Origin: Bog-473 sp963755495
GTDB taxonomy: Bacteria; Actinomycetota; Acidimicrobiia; Acidimicrobiales; RAAP-2
Direction: 5' to 3'
Length of the DNA: 64,000 bases
NCBI GenBank assembly: GCA_963755495.1
Contig: CAVWJS010000002.1
Location: forward strand, 310,001 to 374,000
The notes under the pieces were generated by a model. It had not been told where the DNA came from. It was given only the letters and a program-made list of their open reading frames with translations, and ran no database searches. The position numbers were made by a program, and so were the translations under genes. Positions 44,832 to 54,068 of the stretch are shown piece after piece. Position 1 is the first letter of the stretch. The number at the start of each line of letters is the position of its first letter.

Positions 44832-44849
44832 CTTTTGTAATGACAAAAG
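44832..44849. promoter_or_regulatory. Perfect inverted repeat before the LLM gene
   Basis: CTTTTGT-aatg-ACAAAAG is an 18-bp palindrome-type operator that reaches within 9 bases of the LLM start codon. A repressor bound here would block the ribosome-binding region. The IclR protein encoded 120 bp away is the natural candidate. Confidence 0.7.
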
Positions 44850-44944
44850 TTATTTCAGCCAGTGCTACTATAGACAGGTAGTCACGACGATGCCAGCGGT
44901 CCGTGCGCACGAGAATGCGGACGAGAAGAGGCCGCGGGGGTGCT

Positions 44945-45721
44945 TTAGAAGCTAGGGGTCCGGCCCCCGCTGCGCCTGGTGGCGACCAGTGCCGCATCCC
45001 GCACTTTCTCTCCGAGTGCGACCAGGTCCCGCGCCGATAATCCGGGCTCCATACCCAGCAAGGTCAGCGAGACCGCTGCCTCGGCGTTACGCCCGAATAC
45101 TGGCGCTGCCACCATGACCGCGTCGTAGGTGCGGCGGGAACTGATCGCGCCAAGTGCCTGGTACTCGGTGCTGCGGGGAGAGCCAAGGGATACGGCCCAT
45201 CCACGGGTGCGGACGTCAGCCAGTACGGCCTCCATGGCCGGACGATCCGATGCTCTGGCCAGCCACGTCTCCGGATCGTGCCAGGCCGCAAACACCGCTC
45301 CCACCGGTGGGATCATGGCGATGCGCTGGCCGACCTGCATCCCGATGTCCTGCGGCCGGTGCTCTCCTACCCGTTCGAGAAAGACAATGTCCTCCCCGGC
45401 TAGAGCGGTGATCGTCACAGCGAGTTTCAGGTCCTGACTGAGTTGGCGGGCCTGCTCGTGCGCCTGTGCAATGGCCGGATGTCGGCCCACGGCGGCGTTG
45501 CCCAGGGCCACCAGAACCGAACCGAGCGAATAGGTCTTGAGTCTGGCGTTCCGGGAGAGATATCCAGCCTCGGTCAGCACTCCCAGAAGGGCGTGGCAGG
45601 AGGCCAGATTGATATCCAACCGCTCCGCCAGGTCCGACAGGGTGAACTCATCAGGTGATCGTTCGGCCAAGAAGTTCAGAACTGCGATGGTGCGGCTTGC
45701 GGAGAGCGCTGGTCGGGCCAT
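44945..45721 (-). CDS. IclR-family transcriptional regulator
   Basis: 258 residues: an N-terminal winged HTH (SRTIAVLNFLAERSPDEFTLSDLAERLDINLASCHALLGVLTEAGYL) and the C-terminal effector domain (DIVFLERVGEHRP, GAVFAAW). ATG 45721 follows GGGAGAGAACC. It is upstream of, and on the same strand as, the LLM oxidoreductase, and divergent from an SDR. The expected role is repression or activation of the aromatic or ester catabolism genes around it. The inducer is unknown. Confidence 0.92.
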   Translation of the reverse strand: MARPALSASRTIAVLNFLAERSPDEFTLSDLAERLDINLASCHALLGVLTEAGYLSRNARLKTYSLGSVLVALGNAAVGRHPAIAQAHEQARQLSQDLKLAVTITALAGEDIVFLERVGEHRPQDIGMQVGQRIAMIPPVGAVFAAWHDPETWLARASDRPAMEAVLADVRTRGWAVSLGSPRSTEYQALGAISSRRTYDAVMVAAPVFGRNAEAAVSLTLLGMEPGLSARDLVALGEKVRDAALVATRRSGGRTPSF

Positions 45722-45738
45722 AGGTTCTCTCCCAGATT

Positions 45739-45754
45739 AGGAATAATCCTTCCT
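45739..45754. promoter_or_regulatory. Inverted repeat upstream of iclR
   Basis: AGGAA and TTCCT separated by 6 bases, 18 bp upstream of the iclR start and 96 bp upstream of the divergent SDR start. Candidate autoregulatory site; short. Confidence 0.35.
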
Positions 45755-45849
45755 TATTGCAAAACGCAGAGGAATCTACAGGGGGACCCACCGTCGAAGG
45801 CACTCTGGCTGGAGTGGGAGGTCACTCGGTTTCGAGGAGGTCGTACGAA

Positions 45850-46620
45850 ATGCCGGACCGCTTAACCGGAAAGGTGGCACTGGTCACGGGCGCCGCCAGT
45901 GGCATGGGCGAGGCCATATCTCGCCTCTTCGTTGCCGAAGGCTCACAGGTGTTGCTGGCTGACGTCAATACGTCCAGAGGCAAGGAGGTGGCGGAAGGCC
46001 TCGCGGCTCACAGTCGCTTCCAACACTTGGACGTCACCAGCCCGGACGCTTGGGACGTCGCCGTCGAACGGTGTAACAACAAGTTCGGTCGCATCGACAT
46101 CCTCGTCAACAGCGCCGGCATCGGCCGTGGTGGACGCATCGAGGATGAAACAGTTGAAGACCACGACCTCATCTTGCGGACAAATGTGACGGGGGTATGG
46201 AACGGGATCCGCGCTGTACTCCCGACCATGAGCAGGCAGCTCTCAGGATCGATCATCAACATCTCGTCCATCGACGGCCTCGTCGGAGTACCCGGCCTCG
46301 CCTCCTATGTAGCCAGCAAGTTCGCGGTTACCGGTCTGACCAAGTCAGTGGCCCTCGAAGTCGGCCATCGTGGTATCCGAGTCAACTCCATCCACCCCGG
46401 AGCGATCGCCACCCCGATGATGCACGGTAACGGAGATGTCATTTTCGAGTCGATGCAAATTGCCCAACAAGCCATCCCGCGTTTCGGTCGGGCCGACGAG
46501 ATCGCACAGCTCGCGCTCTTTCTCGCCACCGAGGACAGCTCGTACTGCACTGGAGCATCCTTTGTAATTGACGGTGGACACACAGCCGGGCCCTACCGGG
46601 CGCATTTCGCGTACGACTGA
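45850..46620 (+). CDS. Short-chain dehydrogenase/reductase
   Basis: 256 residues. TGAASGMGEA cofactor motif at about 13-22, ADVN after strand 2 (NAD preference), NSAGIGRGG in place of NNAG, catalytic Ser in INISSIDGLVG, YVASK (Tyr/Lys), and the C-terminal GASFVIDGGHTAG. Start at ATG 45850 with GAGGAGG 14 bases upstream. It is divergent from iclR. In this family the closest activities are 3-alpha-hydroxysteroid or cyclohexanol-type dehydrogenases. Confidence 0.93.
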   Translation: MPDRLTGKVALVTGAASGMGEAISRLFVAEGSQVLLADVNTSRGKEVAEGLAAHSRFQHLDVTSPDAWDVAVERCNNKFGRIDILVNSAGIGRGGRIEDETVEDHDLILRTNVTGVWNGIRAVLPTMSRQLSGSIINISSIDGLVGVPGLASYVASKFAVTGLTKSVALEVGHRGIRVNSIHPGAIATPMMHGNGDVIFESMQIAQQAIPRFGRADEIAQLALFLATEDSSYCTGASFVIDGGHTAGPYRAHFAYD

Positions 46621-46676
46621 GGCTCAACAGTGTCTTGCCAGGAGCGGGACTTACCGGCCGAGCAAGTCGGCTCCCT

Positions 46677-47417
46677 TCAGCTCGCCGTGATCCCATTGTC
46701 CAAGGTGTAGATCGCGCCCGTGATGGAGCGAGCCTCTCCTGAAGCGAGGAAGCAGAAGAGCGCAGCGACCTCTTCTGGCTCGGCCTGTCCACGCAGACCG
46801 GCCATGCGTCCAACCAGGTCGAAATCCACGTCCGCCGGAAATGGCGCCCCAGAAGCAATGTTCGTATTCGTTCCAGCGGGGGCAATGGCATTGACCCGCA
46901 ATTGCGTCTTGATGAACTCCACCGCCAAGGAGCGGGTGAGCTGCACGACCCCGCCCTTGCTCATACAGTACGCAGCCGAGTAGGGCACACCTTGAAGCCC
47001 CGCGTTCGAGGCGATATTGACGATGTTGCCGCCGCTTTCGAGGAGGTGGGGGATGGCCGCCTGCGCCAGGAAAAAGTAGGCGTCAAGATTGACCGCCATC
47101 ACCTTCCGATAGTCCTCGCGACTCATCTGTGTCGTGTGCGTCGGCAGGTAGATTCCCGCCACGTTCCCGAGAACGTCCAGCCGTCCGAACAGCGCCACGC
47201 ACTGAGTGACGGCAGCCACACACGCGTCGGGTTCACTCAAATCAGCCTGAAACACCGATAGTTCGCCACTCGCAGCCTCCCGCGTCTCTTCGAGCCGACT
47301 CTGATTGACATCAACACCAAGGACCGCCGCCCCGGCACCGGAAAGACGAAGTGCAACCGCCCGGCCAATGCCCGAACCGGCACCCGTCACCAACGCCACC
47401 TTGCCCTCGAAATCCAT
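46677..47417 (-). CDS. Short-chain dehydrogenase/reductase
   Basis: 246 residues. TGAGSGIGRAVA at the N-terminus, GVDVNQS after strand 2, Ser in VNIASNAGLQG, YCMSK as the Tyr/Lys pair, and GAIYTLDNGITAS at the end. It is convergent with the preceding SDR and divergent from the aldo/keto reductase. Note GNVAGIYLP in place of NNAG. Substrate unknown, perhaps the same pathway as the 45850 SDR. Confidence 0.93.
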   Translation of the reverse strand: MDFEGKVALVTGAGSGIGRAVALRLSGAGAAVLGVDVNQSRLEETREAASGELSVFQADLSEPDACVAAVTQCVALFGRLDVLGNVAGIYLPTHTTQMSREDYRKVMAVNLDAYFFLAQAAIPHLLESGGNIVNIASNAGLQGVPYSAAYCMSKGGVVQLTRSLAVEFIKTQLRVNAIAPAGTNTNIASGAPFPADVDFDLVGRMAGLRGQAEPEEVAALFCFLASGEARSITGAIYTLDNGITAS

Positions 47418-47579
47418 GACACCCCCTCAGGGCCGCCGAGTAGTTCTCGTCGTACGCCCCCGGGGGAGTCTGCCTGACGGACGCTGCGATCGCCAGGGGC
47501 CTAGGAAGCCGCCTTCTGAGAGAGCCCTACGATGAACGAAGAGCGACGTCCACGCCAACATCACGAACGGAGACTCACG

Positions 47580-48440
47580 ATGCAAGAACGACAGATCGGT
47601 GACCGGACGGTCAGCGCCATCGGGCTGGGCGAGATGCCCTTGTCCATAGAGGGTCGGCCCGACAGGACGCAGGCCATCAACACGATTCACGCATCGCTGG
47701 ACGCCGGCGTCACGATCATCGACACCGCCGACGCTTATGCACTGAATACCGAAGAGCACGGCCACGGCGAACGGCTCGTGGCCAAGGCGCTCGCCACCTA
47801 CGGCGGTTCCACCGATCACATCTTGGTGGCCACCAAGGGCGGACACCGGCGTCCAGGAGACGGTAGTTGGACCGTGCACGGCGATCCGGAGTACCTCAAG
47901 CGGGCCTGTGACTTGTCGCTCATCGCACTCGGCGTCGAGTCAATCGGTCTTTACCAATATCACCGACCGGATCCCACCGTTCCCTACGCCGACTCGGTCG
48001 GAGCCCTGGCCGAGCTCTTGGACGCCGGAAAAATACAGATGGCGGGTGTCTCGAACGCCACCGTGGCGCAGATCGACGAGGCACAAGCGGTGCTCGGCGG
48101 TCGACTGATGAGCGTGCAGAACGAGTTCTCGCCGCGATTTCGCTCGTCGGAGGGTGAGCTCACGCACTGCGAGAAAATTGGCGTGGCCTTTATCCCGTGG
48201 AGCCCGCTAGGCGGTATCCGCCAGGCCGATCGGATCGCGCAGGAGTTTCCTGCCTTCGCCGAAGTGGCAGCTGACGTAGGAACGACACCCGAGCAGGTCA
48301 CGCTCGCCTGGATGCTGGCAAAGGGCACCCGGGTGATCCCGATTCCGGGGAGCAGCCGGCCTGCCACCGCGACCGCCTCGGCTGCGGCGGTCGACATTGC
48401 GCTCACCGCGGAGCAGCTTGCCCGCCTCAATGCGGCTTGA
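47580..48440 (+). CDS. Aldo/keto reductase
   Basis: 286-residue TIM-barrel NADPH-dependent reductase. Catalytic Asp and Tyr lie in TIIDTADAYALN, Lys in ILVATKGGH, and His in YQYHRPDPTV. The late IPIPGSSRPATATASAAA is the cofactor site. ATG 47580 has GGAG 8 bases upstream; the frame also opens earlier at 47532 without homology. It is followed by a pirin-like gene. Often such enzymes reduce aldehydes or detoxify reactive carbonyls. Confidence 0.92.
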   Translation: MQERQIGDRTVSAIGLGEMPLSIEGRPDRTQAINTIHASLDAGVTIIDTADAYALNTEEHGHGERLVAKALATYGGSTDHILVATKGGHRRPGDGSWTVHGDPEYLKRACDLSLIALGVESIGLYQYHRPDPTVPYADSVGALAELLDAGKIQMAGVSNATVAQIDEAQAVLGGRLMSVQNEFSPRFRSSEGELTHCEKIGVAFIPWSPLGGIRQADRIAQEFPAFAEVAADVGTTPEQVTLAWMLAKGTRVIPIPGSSRPATATASAAAVDIALTAEQLARLNAA

Positions 48441-48557
48441 GGGCGGCGGGACGCGTACGCGTCATGTTGGGTGCACTGCACCCATGAGCTGGAACAGAAC
48501 CACCGCCTCCAGTGTTGCAATCAGCTGTAATCGAGTAGCAACGAGACGGAGTTCGAC

Positions 48558-49523
48558 ATGCCCGCAGTAACCGTTCCAGACAATTTGACCCTTCCTCGCA
48601 TTGCCACGATCGAACCCGGAGCGTCGGTACGCACGGTCAAGAGCGTGACCGACGCCCCTTCGGGAGTCGAAGGAGAAGGTTTCCCTGTACGTCGCGCCTT
48701 CGCCGGTGTCACGGTGGCCGATCTCGACCCGTTCATTCACATGGACCAGATGGGCGAGGTCGAGTACGCACCCGGCGAGCCGAAGGGCACTCCGTGGCAC
48801 CCCCATCGCGGCTTCGAGACCGTCACCTACATGATCGACGGAACGTTCCAACATCAGGACTCAATAGGTGGTGGTGGATTCATCGCCAATGGCTCGACGC
48901 AATGGATGACCGCCGGATCTGGCATCTTGCACATCGAGCGCCCGCCCGAGCAGCTCATCGCCACCGGTGGGTTGTTCCACGGCATTCAACTTTGGGTGAA
49001 CCTCCCCGCGGCGGAGAAGTGGGTCGACCCCCGCTACGAGAACCTCGAAGCGGACGACGTGGTGCTCCTGACGTCACCGGACGGTGGCGCGCTGGTGCGT
49101 ATCATCGCCGGCGACGTGGCTGGACAACGTGGGCCTGGCTCGACACACACCCCCATTTCCCTGGTCCACGCGACACTCCAACCCGGTGCGGAGCTTGTCC
49201 TTCCCTGGCCCGGCCGATTCAACGCCTTGGTCTACGTGTTGGCCGGGCGAGGCGCGGTCGGGCCTGACGCGCGACCAATTCATTCGGGGCAACTCGTCGT
49301 GCACGGATCCGGAGATGCGATCTCCCTACGAGCGGAAAATGGACAGGAGTCGCGCCATCCCGCATTGGAGGTTCTCATCCTCGGGGGCCAACCGATCCGT
49401 GAACCGGTCGCCGCGCACGGGCCCTTCGTCATGAACACCCGCGATGAATTGTTCCAGGCCTTCGAGGATTACCAGGCTGGCCGATTGGGAACCGTTCCGG
49501 CGGACCACATCGGTCACGGCTGA
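48558..49523 (+). CDS. Pirin-family cupin protein
   Basis: 321-residue double cupin. The N-terminal metal site has HPHRGFETVTYMIDG with two His and Glu; the second half carries a broader cupin (LVYVLAGRGAVGPDARP) and the pirin C-terminal region. Some bacterial pirins are quercetin dioxygenases, others regulators. GTWQHQDS-like FQHQDSIGGGG marks the metal-adjacent loop. It may share a transcript with the aldo/keto reductase 117 bp upstream and the SDR 43 bp downstream. Confidence 0.9.
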   Translation: MPAVTVPDNLTLPRIATIEPGASVRTVKSVTDAPSGVEGEGFPVRRAFAGVTVADLDPFIHMDQMGEVEYAPGEPKGTPWHPHRGFETVTYMIDGTFQHQDSIGGGGFIANGSTQWMTAGSGILHIERPPEQLIATGGLFHGIQLWVNLPAAEKWVDPRYENLEADDVVLLTSPDGGALVRIIAGDVAGQRGPGSTHTPISLVHATLQPGAELVLPWPGRFNALVYVLAGRGAVGPDARPIHSGQLVVHGSGDAISLRAENGQESRHPALEVLILGGQPIREPVAAHGPFVMNTRDELFQAFEDYQAGRLGTVPADHIGHG

Positions 49524-49566
49524 TCGGATCGGCGGGTTGCCATCCAAAGCCTGGAGCCTCGACGAC

Positions 49567-50481
49567 ATGGGCGACCAAACCGGCAAGGTCGTCCTTATCA
49601 CCGGTGCGAACAGCGGCGTCGGATTCGAGGCGGCGCGTGCATTGGCTGATCACGGCGCCCACGTCGTCATGGCGTGTCGCGATCTGGAAAAGGCGCAGCG
49701 AGCCGCGGACAAATTGGAGAACGATCTCGAGCACTCCTCGCTCGAGCTGTTGGCGCTGGACTTGTCGGACCTGGTCTCCGTGCGGCGAGCCGCGGCTCAG
49801 TTCCTCGCTGAGCATGCCCGCCTCGACCTTCTCATCAACAACGCCGGCGTCATGGGGACCCCGTACCGCCAGACGTCGGACGGCTTCGAACTCCAGATGG
49901 CCACCAACCACTTCGGGCATTTCGCTCTGACCGGCCTCCTGCTCGATCGCCTCGTGACCTCGGGCCGTTCCCGCGTGGTCACCGTGAGCTCGCAGATGCA
50001 TCGCTACGGCCACATAGATTTCGACGACGTGGCCGGCCTCAGGGTTCGCAACACCTGGCAGCACTACGGCACGTCCAAACTGGCCAACCTCCTCTTTACC
50101 GCCGAACTCAGCCGGCGTCTCGAAGCGAGTGCCGCTGCGACCATCGCGGTGGCAGCTCACCCGGGATGGACCCGGAGCAATCTGCTCGCCACGGGCGCCT
50201 CACTCGGCAACGGAAGAGCCCGGGCCAAGGCGGCCAGAACTCTCGGGTCTCATTTCGGGCAATCGGCCGCCTCCGGGGCGCTTCCAACCCTCTATGCCGC
50301 CACAGCCTTCGACGTGACTTCGGGTCAGTTCATCGGACCGAGCCATGGCTTTCAACTCTTTGGGCCGCCAATGGTCGTGTCCTCGAGCAGGCAAGCCCGG
50401 AACCGCGGCGACGCCGCCCGTCTCTGGGAGATCTCCGAGGATCTCAGCGGGGTGCACTACCCGCTGGCCGCGTCGGCCTGA
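49567..50481 (+). CDS. Short-chain dehydrogenase/reductase, retinol-dehydrogenase-like
   Basis: 304 residues. ITGANSGVGFEAARALA, then MACRDLEKA (Arg after strand 2, NADP preference), NNAGVM, catalytic Ser in TVSSQMHRYGHIDF, YGTSK with Tyr and Lys. The C-terminal extension fits the RDH/protochlorophyllide reductase-like SDRs. ATG 49567 is chosen; the frame opens at 49444 within the pirin gene. It overlaps the convergent ComF gene by 25 bp. Confidence 0.9.
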   Translation: MGDQTGKVVLITGANSGVGFEAARALADHGAHVVMACRDLEKAQRAADKLENDLEHSSLELLALDLSDLVSVRRAAAQFLAEHARLDLLINNAGVMGTPYRQTSDGFELQMATNHFGHFALTGLLLDRLVTSGRSRVVTVSSQMHRYGHIDFDDVAGLRVRNTWQHYGTSKLANLLFTAELSRRLEASAAATIAVAAHPGWTRSNLLATGASLGNGRARAKAARTLGSHFGQSAASGALPTLYAATAFDVTSGQFIGPSHGFQLFGPPMVVSSSRQARNRGDAARLWEISEDLSGVHYPLAASA

Positions 50482-51266
50482 CCGGCTCCCGTACCGCCCA
50501 TCAGGCATCGCGCCGTGTGGCCGTTACCGTTGTCCGTCCCGTTGGCTCCGACGAATGCGGCGTGCGTGGTCAATCTGTCGGGACGAACGACACGACCCAA
50601 GGGAACGATAAGGACCCTGGTGGCGCCGGAGAGCCGAAGCGCGGCCGCTGCGCTCTGGGCGCGTGATCCGCTCACGTAAATGTCGTCGAGCACGATCACC
50701 CGGGACCCGTGCACGGCACCGCGCAACGAAGCGGGCACTGCAAAGGCATGCGGATTGGGCCGCATGGGTCCGATCTCACCTTCGGACCGTCCCAGCACCC
50801 AGGGTGACCACTTCGCGTTCACTCCGAGCGCCGCATGAACGACCTCGACCAGACCCGGAACACGTTCAAGCGAGGCGCGACCCGGGCGGGAAGAGGACGG
50901 AACCGGCACCACCAGTTCCGGACCGCCCCCGAGCACCGTGGTGATACACCCGATGTGATCGGCAAAGAAGTCGCCAAAGAGGGCGCCTACGCGCGCGGAG
51001 AAGTGCGCCCGCGCCTCGTCGACGGGAGATTCCTTGTACCCCATGAGCACGCGGTAGAGCGGGCTGGGAACAGAGCACACGTAAGCCGGAAGGACCGGGC
51101 TCAACGGCAAATTGAGGAGTCGCGCCACGGCGCGACAGGCGAAGCAATGAGCGAAAGGGTGCCTTGTCGGGCCACAGCAAATACGGCAGGCGTGGACGAG
51201 GCGGACGGCGGGACGGGATGCGTCTCCTGCCGTCTGGGCCTGCTCACGTGTGGGGGGCCACCTCAT
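50457..51266 (-). CDS. ComF-like phosphoribosyltransferase-domain protein
   Basis: A zinc-ribbon-like N-terminus (CRICCGPTRHPFAHCFACRAV, four Cys) and a PRTase-type domain. Pieces are YKESPVDEARAHFS, a PVPSSSRPGRASL region and the PRPP loop VIVLDDIYVSGSRAQSAAA. ComF members aid DNA uptake or recombination. ATG 51266 overlaps the thioesterase stop by 23 bp; a GTG further in (about codon 22, VRLVHACRICCG) is an alternative start. 269 residues at most. Confidence 0.82.
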   Translation of the reverse strand: MRWPPTREQAQTAGDASRPAVRLVHACRICCGPTRHPFAHCFACRAVARLLNLPLSPVLPAYVCSVPSPLYRVLMGYKESPVDEARAHFSARVGALFGDFFADHIGCITTVLGGGPELVVPVPSSSRPGRASLERVPGLVEVVHAALGVNAKWSPWVLGRSEGEIGPMRPNPHAFAVPASLRGAVHGSRVIVLDDIYVSGSRAQSAAAALRLSGATRVLIVPLGRVVRPDRLTTHAAFVGANGTDNGNGHTARCLMGGTGAGQADAASG

Positions 51267-51705
51267 CTCGATACAGAAGAAAGGTCCCGGTGGCCCGGCT
51301 TACGAGCAATCCCCCTTCGGCGCGCATCGTTGCCTCGCCATAGGCCACCTGCTTCGCCATCCGCGCCACCTCACCCCGAAGGACATAAGCACTGCCTCGT
51401 ACGGCCGGTCGCATCGTCTCGGTCTTCATCTCCAATGTGCCGCGGGTCCGGTCCCGACCCGGGAGGGCCGCATTGATGGCGAAGTTCATGCTGGCGTCAA
51501 GGAGGAGGGCGTGGATCCCCGCCTGGGTGATCCCGTGGGGGTTGCAGGCGAGCTCCTCGGGAGTAAAGGTGCCGCCCACCCACCCGAGGTCTTCGCCGTC
51601 GACTCCATAGGCGGTGAAGGCACCTCCGACCATGGCGATGATCGGCATGCCGCCATCGCCGAGCCAGCGATCCATGTCCTTACGGTTTGTGTGGTCGCTG
51701 CTCAT
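51244..51705 (-). CDS. PaaI-like hotdog thioesterase
   Basis: 153 residues. Hotdog helix motif HGITQAGIHALLLDASMNFAINAAL, with the expected His-Gly then Asp region, and a final VSRATGTFLLYRD. Acts on small acyl- or aryl-CoA esters. It overlaps the downstream ComF-like start. It is divergent from the acetyl-CoA acetyltransferase, so a fatty-acid or CoA-ester link is plausible. Confidence 0.85.
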   Translation of the reverse strand: MSSDHTNRKDMDRWLGDGGMPIIAMVGGAFTAYGVDGEDLGWVGGTFTPEELACNPHGITQAGIHALLLDASMNFAINAALPGRDRTRGTLEMKTETMRPAVRGSAYVLRGEVARMAKQVAYGEATMRAEGGLLVSRATGTFLLYRDEVAPHT

Positions 51706-51867
51706 GGACAGACCCTATCGGCCATCGAACAAATCATTCGCCATTGCGCCTGGTCACGGAGATGTTCTGACGCTGCTTGCTTCCCCGGATCCCGACTGTC
51801 GATCGCCAAACGGCCGGTAGGATACGGGTCCGGTTGGAAGCCAACCGGCGCCCGGAGGAGACGCACC

Positions 51868-53049
51868 ATGACCACTGCAGTCATCGTCGATGCCGTTCGT
51901 ACGGCTGGCGGCAAGCGAAACGGGAAGCTGCGAAACTGGCACGCCGTGGATCTCGCGTCCGAGGCCCTCCGCGCCCTGCAGGAACGCAACGGGTTCGACC
52001 CCGCTCTGGTCGATGACGTGATCATGGGCTGCGTCTCGCAGGTCTCCGAGCAGGCCATCAACATCGGCCGCAACGCGGTGCTCGCCGCCGGCTGGCCCGA
52101 ATCGGTACCTGGCACCACCATCGACCGCCAGTGCGGCTCGTCGCAGCAGGCACTGCACTTCGCGGCGCAGGGCGTCATGGCTGGGGCCTATGACGTCGTG
52201 GTTGCCGCCGGCGTGGAGAGCATGACCCGCACACCTATGGGCTCGACGGTGGTGCCCGAGCTCGGCTACCCCTTCGGGCCCCGCGTGAGGGATCGCTACG
52301 CCGAAAAGGGTGGGCTCGTCGGCCAGGGCATCGGAGCCGAAATGATCGCCGATCAGTGGGATATCTCCCGAGAGCAGCTCGATGCCTTCTCCGTCCGCAG
52401 TCACCAGCGGGCCGCCCGCGCCACCGCCGAAGGGCGATTCGACAACGAGATCATCGCAGTGACGATTCGCGACGACGAGGGCAATGACACCGCCGACCAT
52501 CTGACTGCGGATGAGGGCATCCGCCCCGACAGCACCGTGGAGGCGCTAGCCAAGCTCAAGCCGGCCTTCAAGCCCGACGGAGGCAAAATAACGGCCGGCA
52601 ACTCCTCGCAGATCACCGACGGTGCCTCAGCCGTCCTCGTCATGAGCGAAGAGAAGGCCAGTGAACTGGGACTGCGCCCCCGGGCCCGCTTTCATGCCTT
52701 CGCCCTCGCCGGCGTGGACCCGATCACCATGCTCACAGGGCCGATCCCCGCGACAACGGCGGTACTCGAGCGAGCGAAACTGACGCTGGATGACATCGAT
52801 GCGATCGAGATCAACGAGGCCTTCGCCTCGGTCGTCTTGGCGTGGGAGAAGGAGCACCATCCCAACATGGAGATCGTCAACCCCAATGGGGGAGCCATCG
52901 CTCTTGGTCACCCACTCGGTGCCTCCGGCGGCAAGCTCCTCGCCACCTTGCTCAATGAGCTGGAACGCACCGGGGGTCGCTACGGGCTCCAGACCATGTG
53001 CGAGGGTGGTGGCTTGGCCAACGCCACCATTATCGAGCGGCTGGGCTAG
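51868..53049 (+). CDS. Acetyl-CoA C-acetyltransferase (thiolase)
   Basis: 393 residues, typical degradative/biosynthetic thiolase. Nucleophilic Cys in TIDRQCGSSQQALHFAAQ (about residue 92), His in NPNGGAIALGHPLGASG, and the second Cys in TMCEGGGLANA. ATG 51868 has GGAGGAG 8 bases upstream; the open frame continues upstream to 51250 but without homology. Catalyses reversible CoA-ester cleavage or condensation. Confidence 0.96.
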   Translation: MTTAVIVDAVRTAGGKRNGKLRNWHAVDLASEALRALQERNGFDPALVDDVIMGCVSQVSEQAINIGRNAVLAAGWPESVPGTTIDRQCGSSQQALHFAAQGVMAGAYDVVVAAGVESMTRTPMGSTVVPELGYPFGPRVRDRYAEKGGLVGQGIGAEMIADQWDISREQLDAFSVRSHQRAARATAEGRFDNEIIAVTIRDDEGNDTADHLTADEGIRPDSTVEALAKLKPAFKPDGGKITAGNSSQITDGASAVLVMSEEKASELGLRPRARFHAFALAGVDPITMLTGPIPATTAVLERAKLTLDDIDAIEINEAFASVVLAWEKEHHPNMEIVNPNGGAIALGHPLGASGGKLLATLLNELERTGGRYGLQTMCEGGGLANATIIERLG

Positions 53050-53064
53050 GCGCAGGGCGCCCCG

Positions 53065-53400
53065 TCAGCGATAACGGGTAGCCAAGAGGAACCCGACAAA
53101 GATCAACACCAGACCGGCCACGAGCCCCCATGCCGAACCGTGGGCCACCCACGGAATGTGGGCCAGATAGTTGACCACGATGATGGCCACGCCAACGATC
53201 AAGAGAAGCAGAACGACCGGCCCGTACCATGGTGGGCTGCGGCGCACATTCTTGGGGATCGGCCGGGTGTAGCGCCCACTCTCTTCGGCCGTCGAAGGAC
53301 GGCCGACCCTTGACGTGGTGCCCTTCGTCGTGCTCCGCCCCGCGGCCGATTTTCCCTTGCGGGAAGCGCCACCTGGTCCTGATTTGGTGTTGGTTGCCAC
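53065..53400 (-). CDS. crgA: Cell-division protein CrgA
   Basis: 111 residues: a basic, disordered N-terminus, then YTRPIPKNVRRSPPWYGPVV leading into TM1, and TM2 in WGLVAGLVLIFVGFLLATRYR. This is the actinobacterial division protein that coordinates FtsZ and peptidoglycan synthases. It lies beside pabA, pknB and pbpA, as in Streptomyces and mycobacteria. Confidence 0.95.
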   Translation of the reverse strand: MATNTKSGPGGASRKGKSAAGRSTTKGTTSRVGRPSTAEESGRYTRPIPKNVRRSPPWYGPVVLLLLIVGVAIIVVNYLAHIPWVAHGSAWGLVAGLVLIFVGFLLATRYR

Positions 53401-53461
53401 GGGGTGAGGTTAGCCAGCCCGGGCCGGGCCTTCCGTCCGGCTCGATTACCATCGTGTGTCC

Positions 53462-54058
53462 ATGGCGACCCGGATCCTCGTTCTCGACAACTACGACTCC
53501 TTCGTCTACAACCTGGTGCAAGAGCTCGGCGAGCTCGGGGCATCGCCCGTCGTCTTCCGCAACGACGCCATTGACGTTGAGGGGATCCGCGCCCAGAAGC
53601 CCGATGCGGTCCTCATCTCACCGGGCCCCGGCCGACCGGAGGACGGAGGCGTCTCGCTCGACGCCATCAGCCAGCTGGCTGGCGAAATCCCCATCTTGGG
53701 CGTCTGCCTCGGGCATCAGTGCATCGGGCAGGTCTTCGGGGGGACGGTCGTTCCAGCTCCCCACCTCATGCACGGCAAGACCTCAGAAGTCCATCACGAC
53801 GGGCAGGGCCTCTTCAGCGGTCTGCCCAATCCGTTCGTGGCCACTCGATACCACTCCCTTGTCGTCGACCCGAACTCGGTGCCCAAGGACCTCGTGGTGA
53901 CTGCAACCTCGAGCGATGGTGTGATCATGGGGTTGCGCCATCGTGATCTTCCTGTCGAAGGCGTCCAGTTTCACCCTGAATCGATCTTGACGGTCTCGGG
54001 ACCTGCCCTTTTGGGTAACTTTCTTGCCCAGCTCTCGGGAGTCCCAGCCGCCCCCTGA
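53462..54058 (+). CDS. pabA: Glutamine amidotransferase: aminodeoxychorismate/anthranilate synthase component II
   Basis: About 198 residues. Oxyanion and nucleophile GVCLGHQCIG (Cys about 80), HSLVVDP region, and VQFHPES with the catalytic His and Glu. It supplies ammonia for folate (PabB) or tryptophan (TrpE) synthesis; the locus between crgA and pknB is usually annotated pabA or trpG in actinobacteria. ATG 53462 or GTG 53456 starts it. No partner synthase gene is in the window. Confidence 0.93.
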   Translation: MATRILVLDNYDSFVYNLVQELGELGASPVVFRNDAIDVEGIRAQKPDAVLISPGPGRPEDGGVSLDAISQLAGEIPILGVCLGHQCIGQVFGGTVVPAPHLMHGKTSEVHHDGQGLFSGLPNPFVATRYHSLVVDPNSVPKDLVVTATSSDGVIMGLRHRDLPVEGVQFHPESILTVSGPALLGNFLAQLSGVPAAP

Positions 54059-54068
54059 CGCATCGGGC

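Noticed and set aside
51250..51867. A 206-codon N-terminal extension of the thiolase frame
   Set aside because: It is antisense to the hotdog thioesterase and lacks homology; ATG 51868 has a good ribosome site and begins the thiolase fold.
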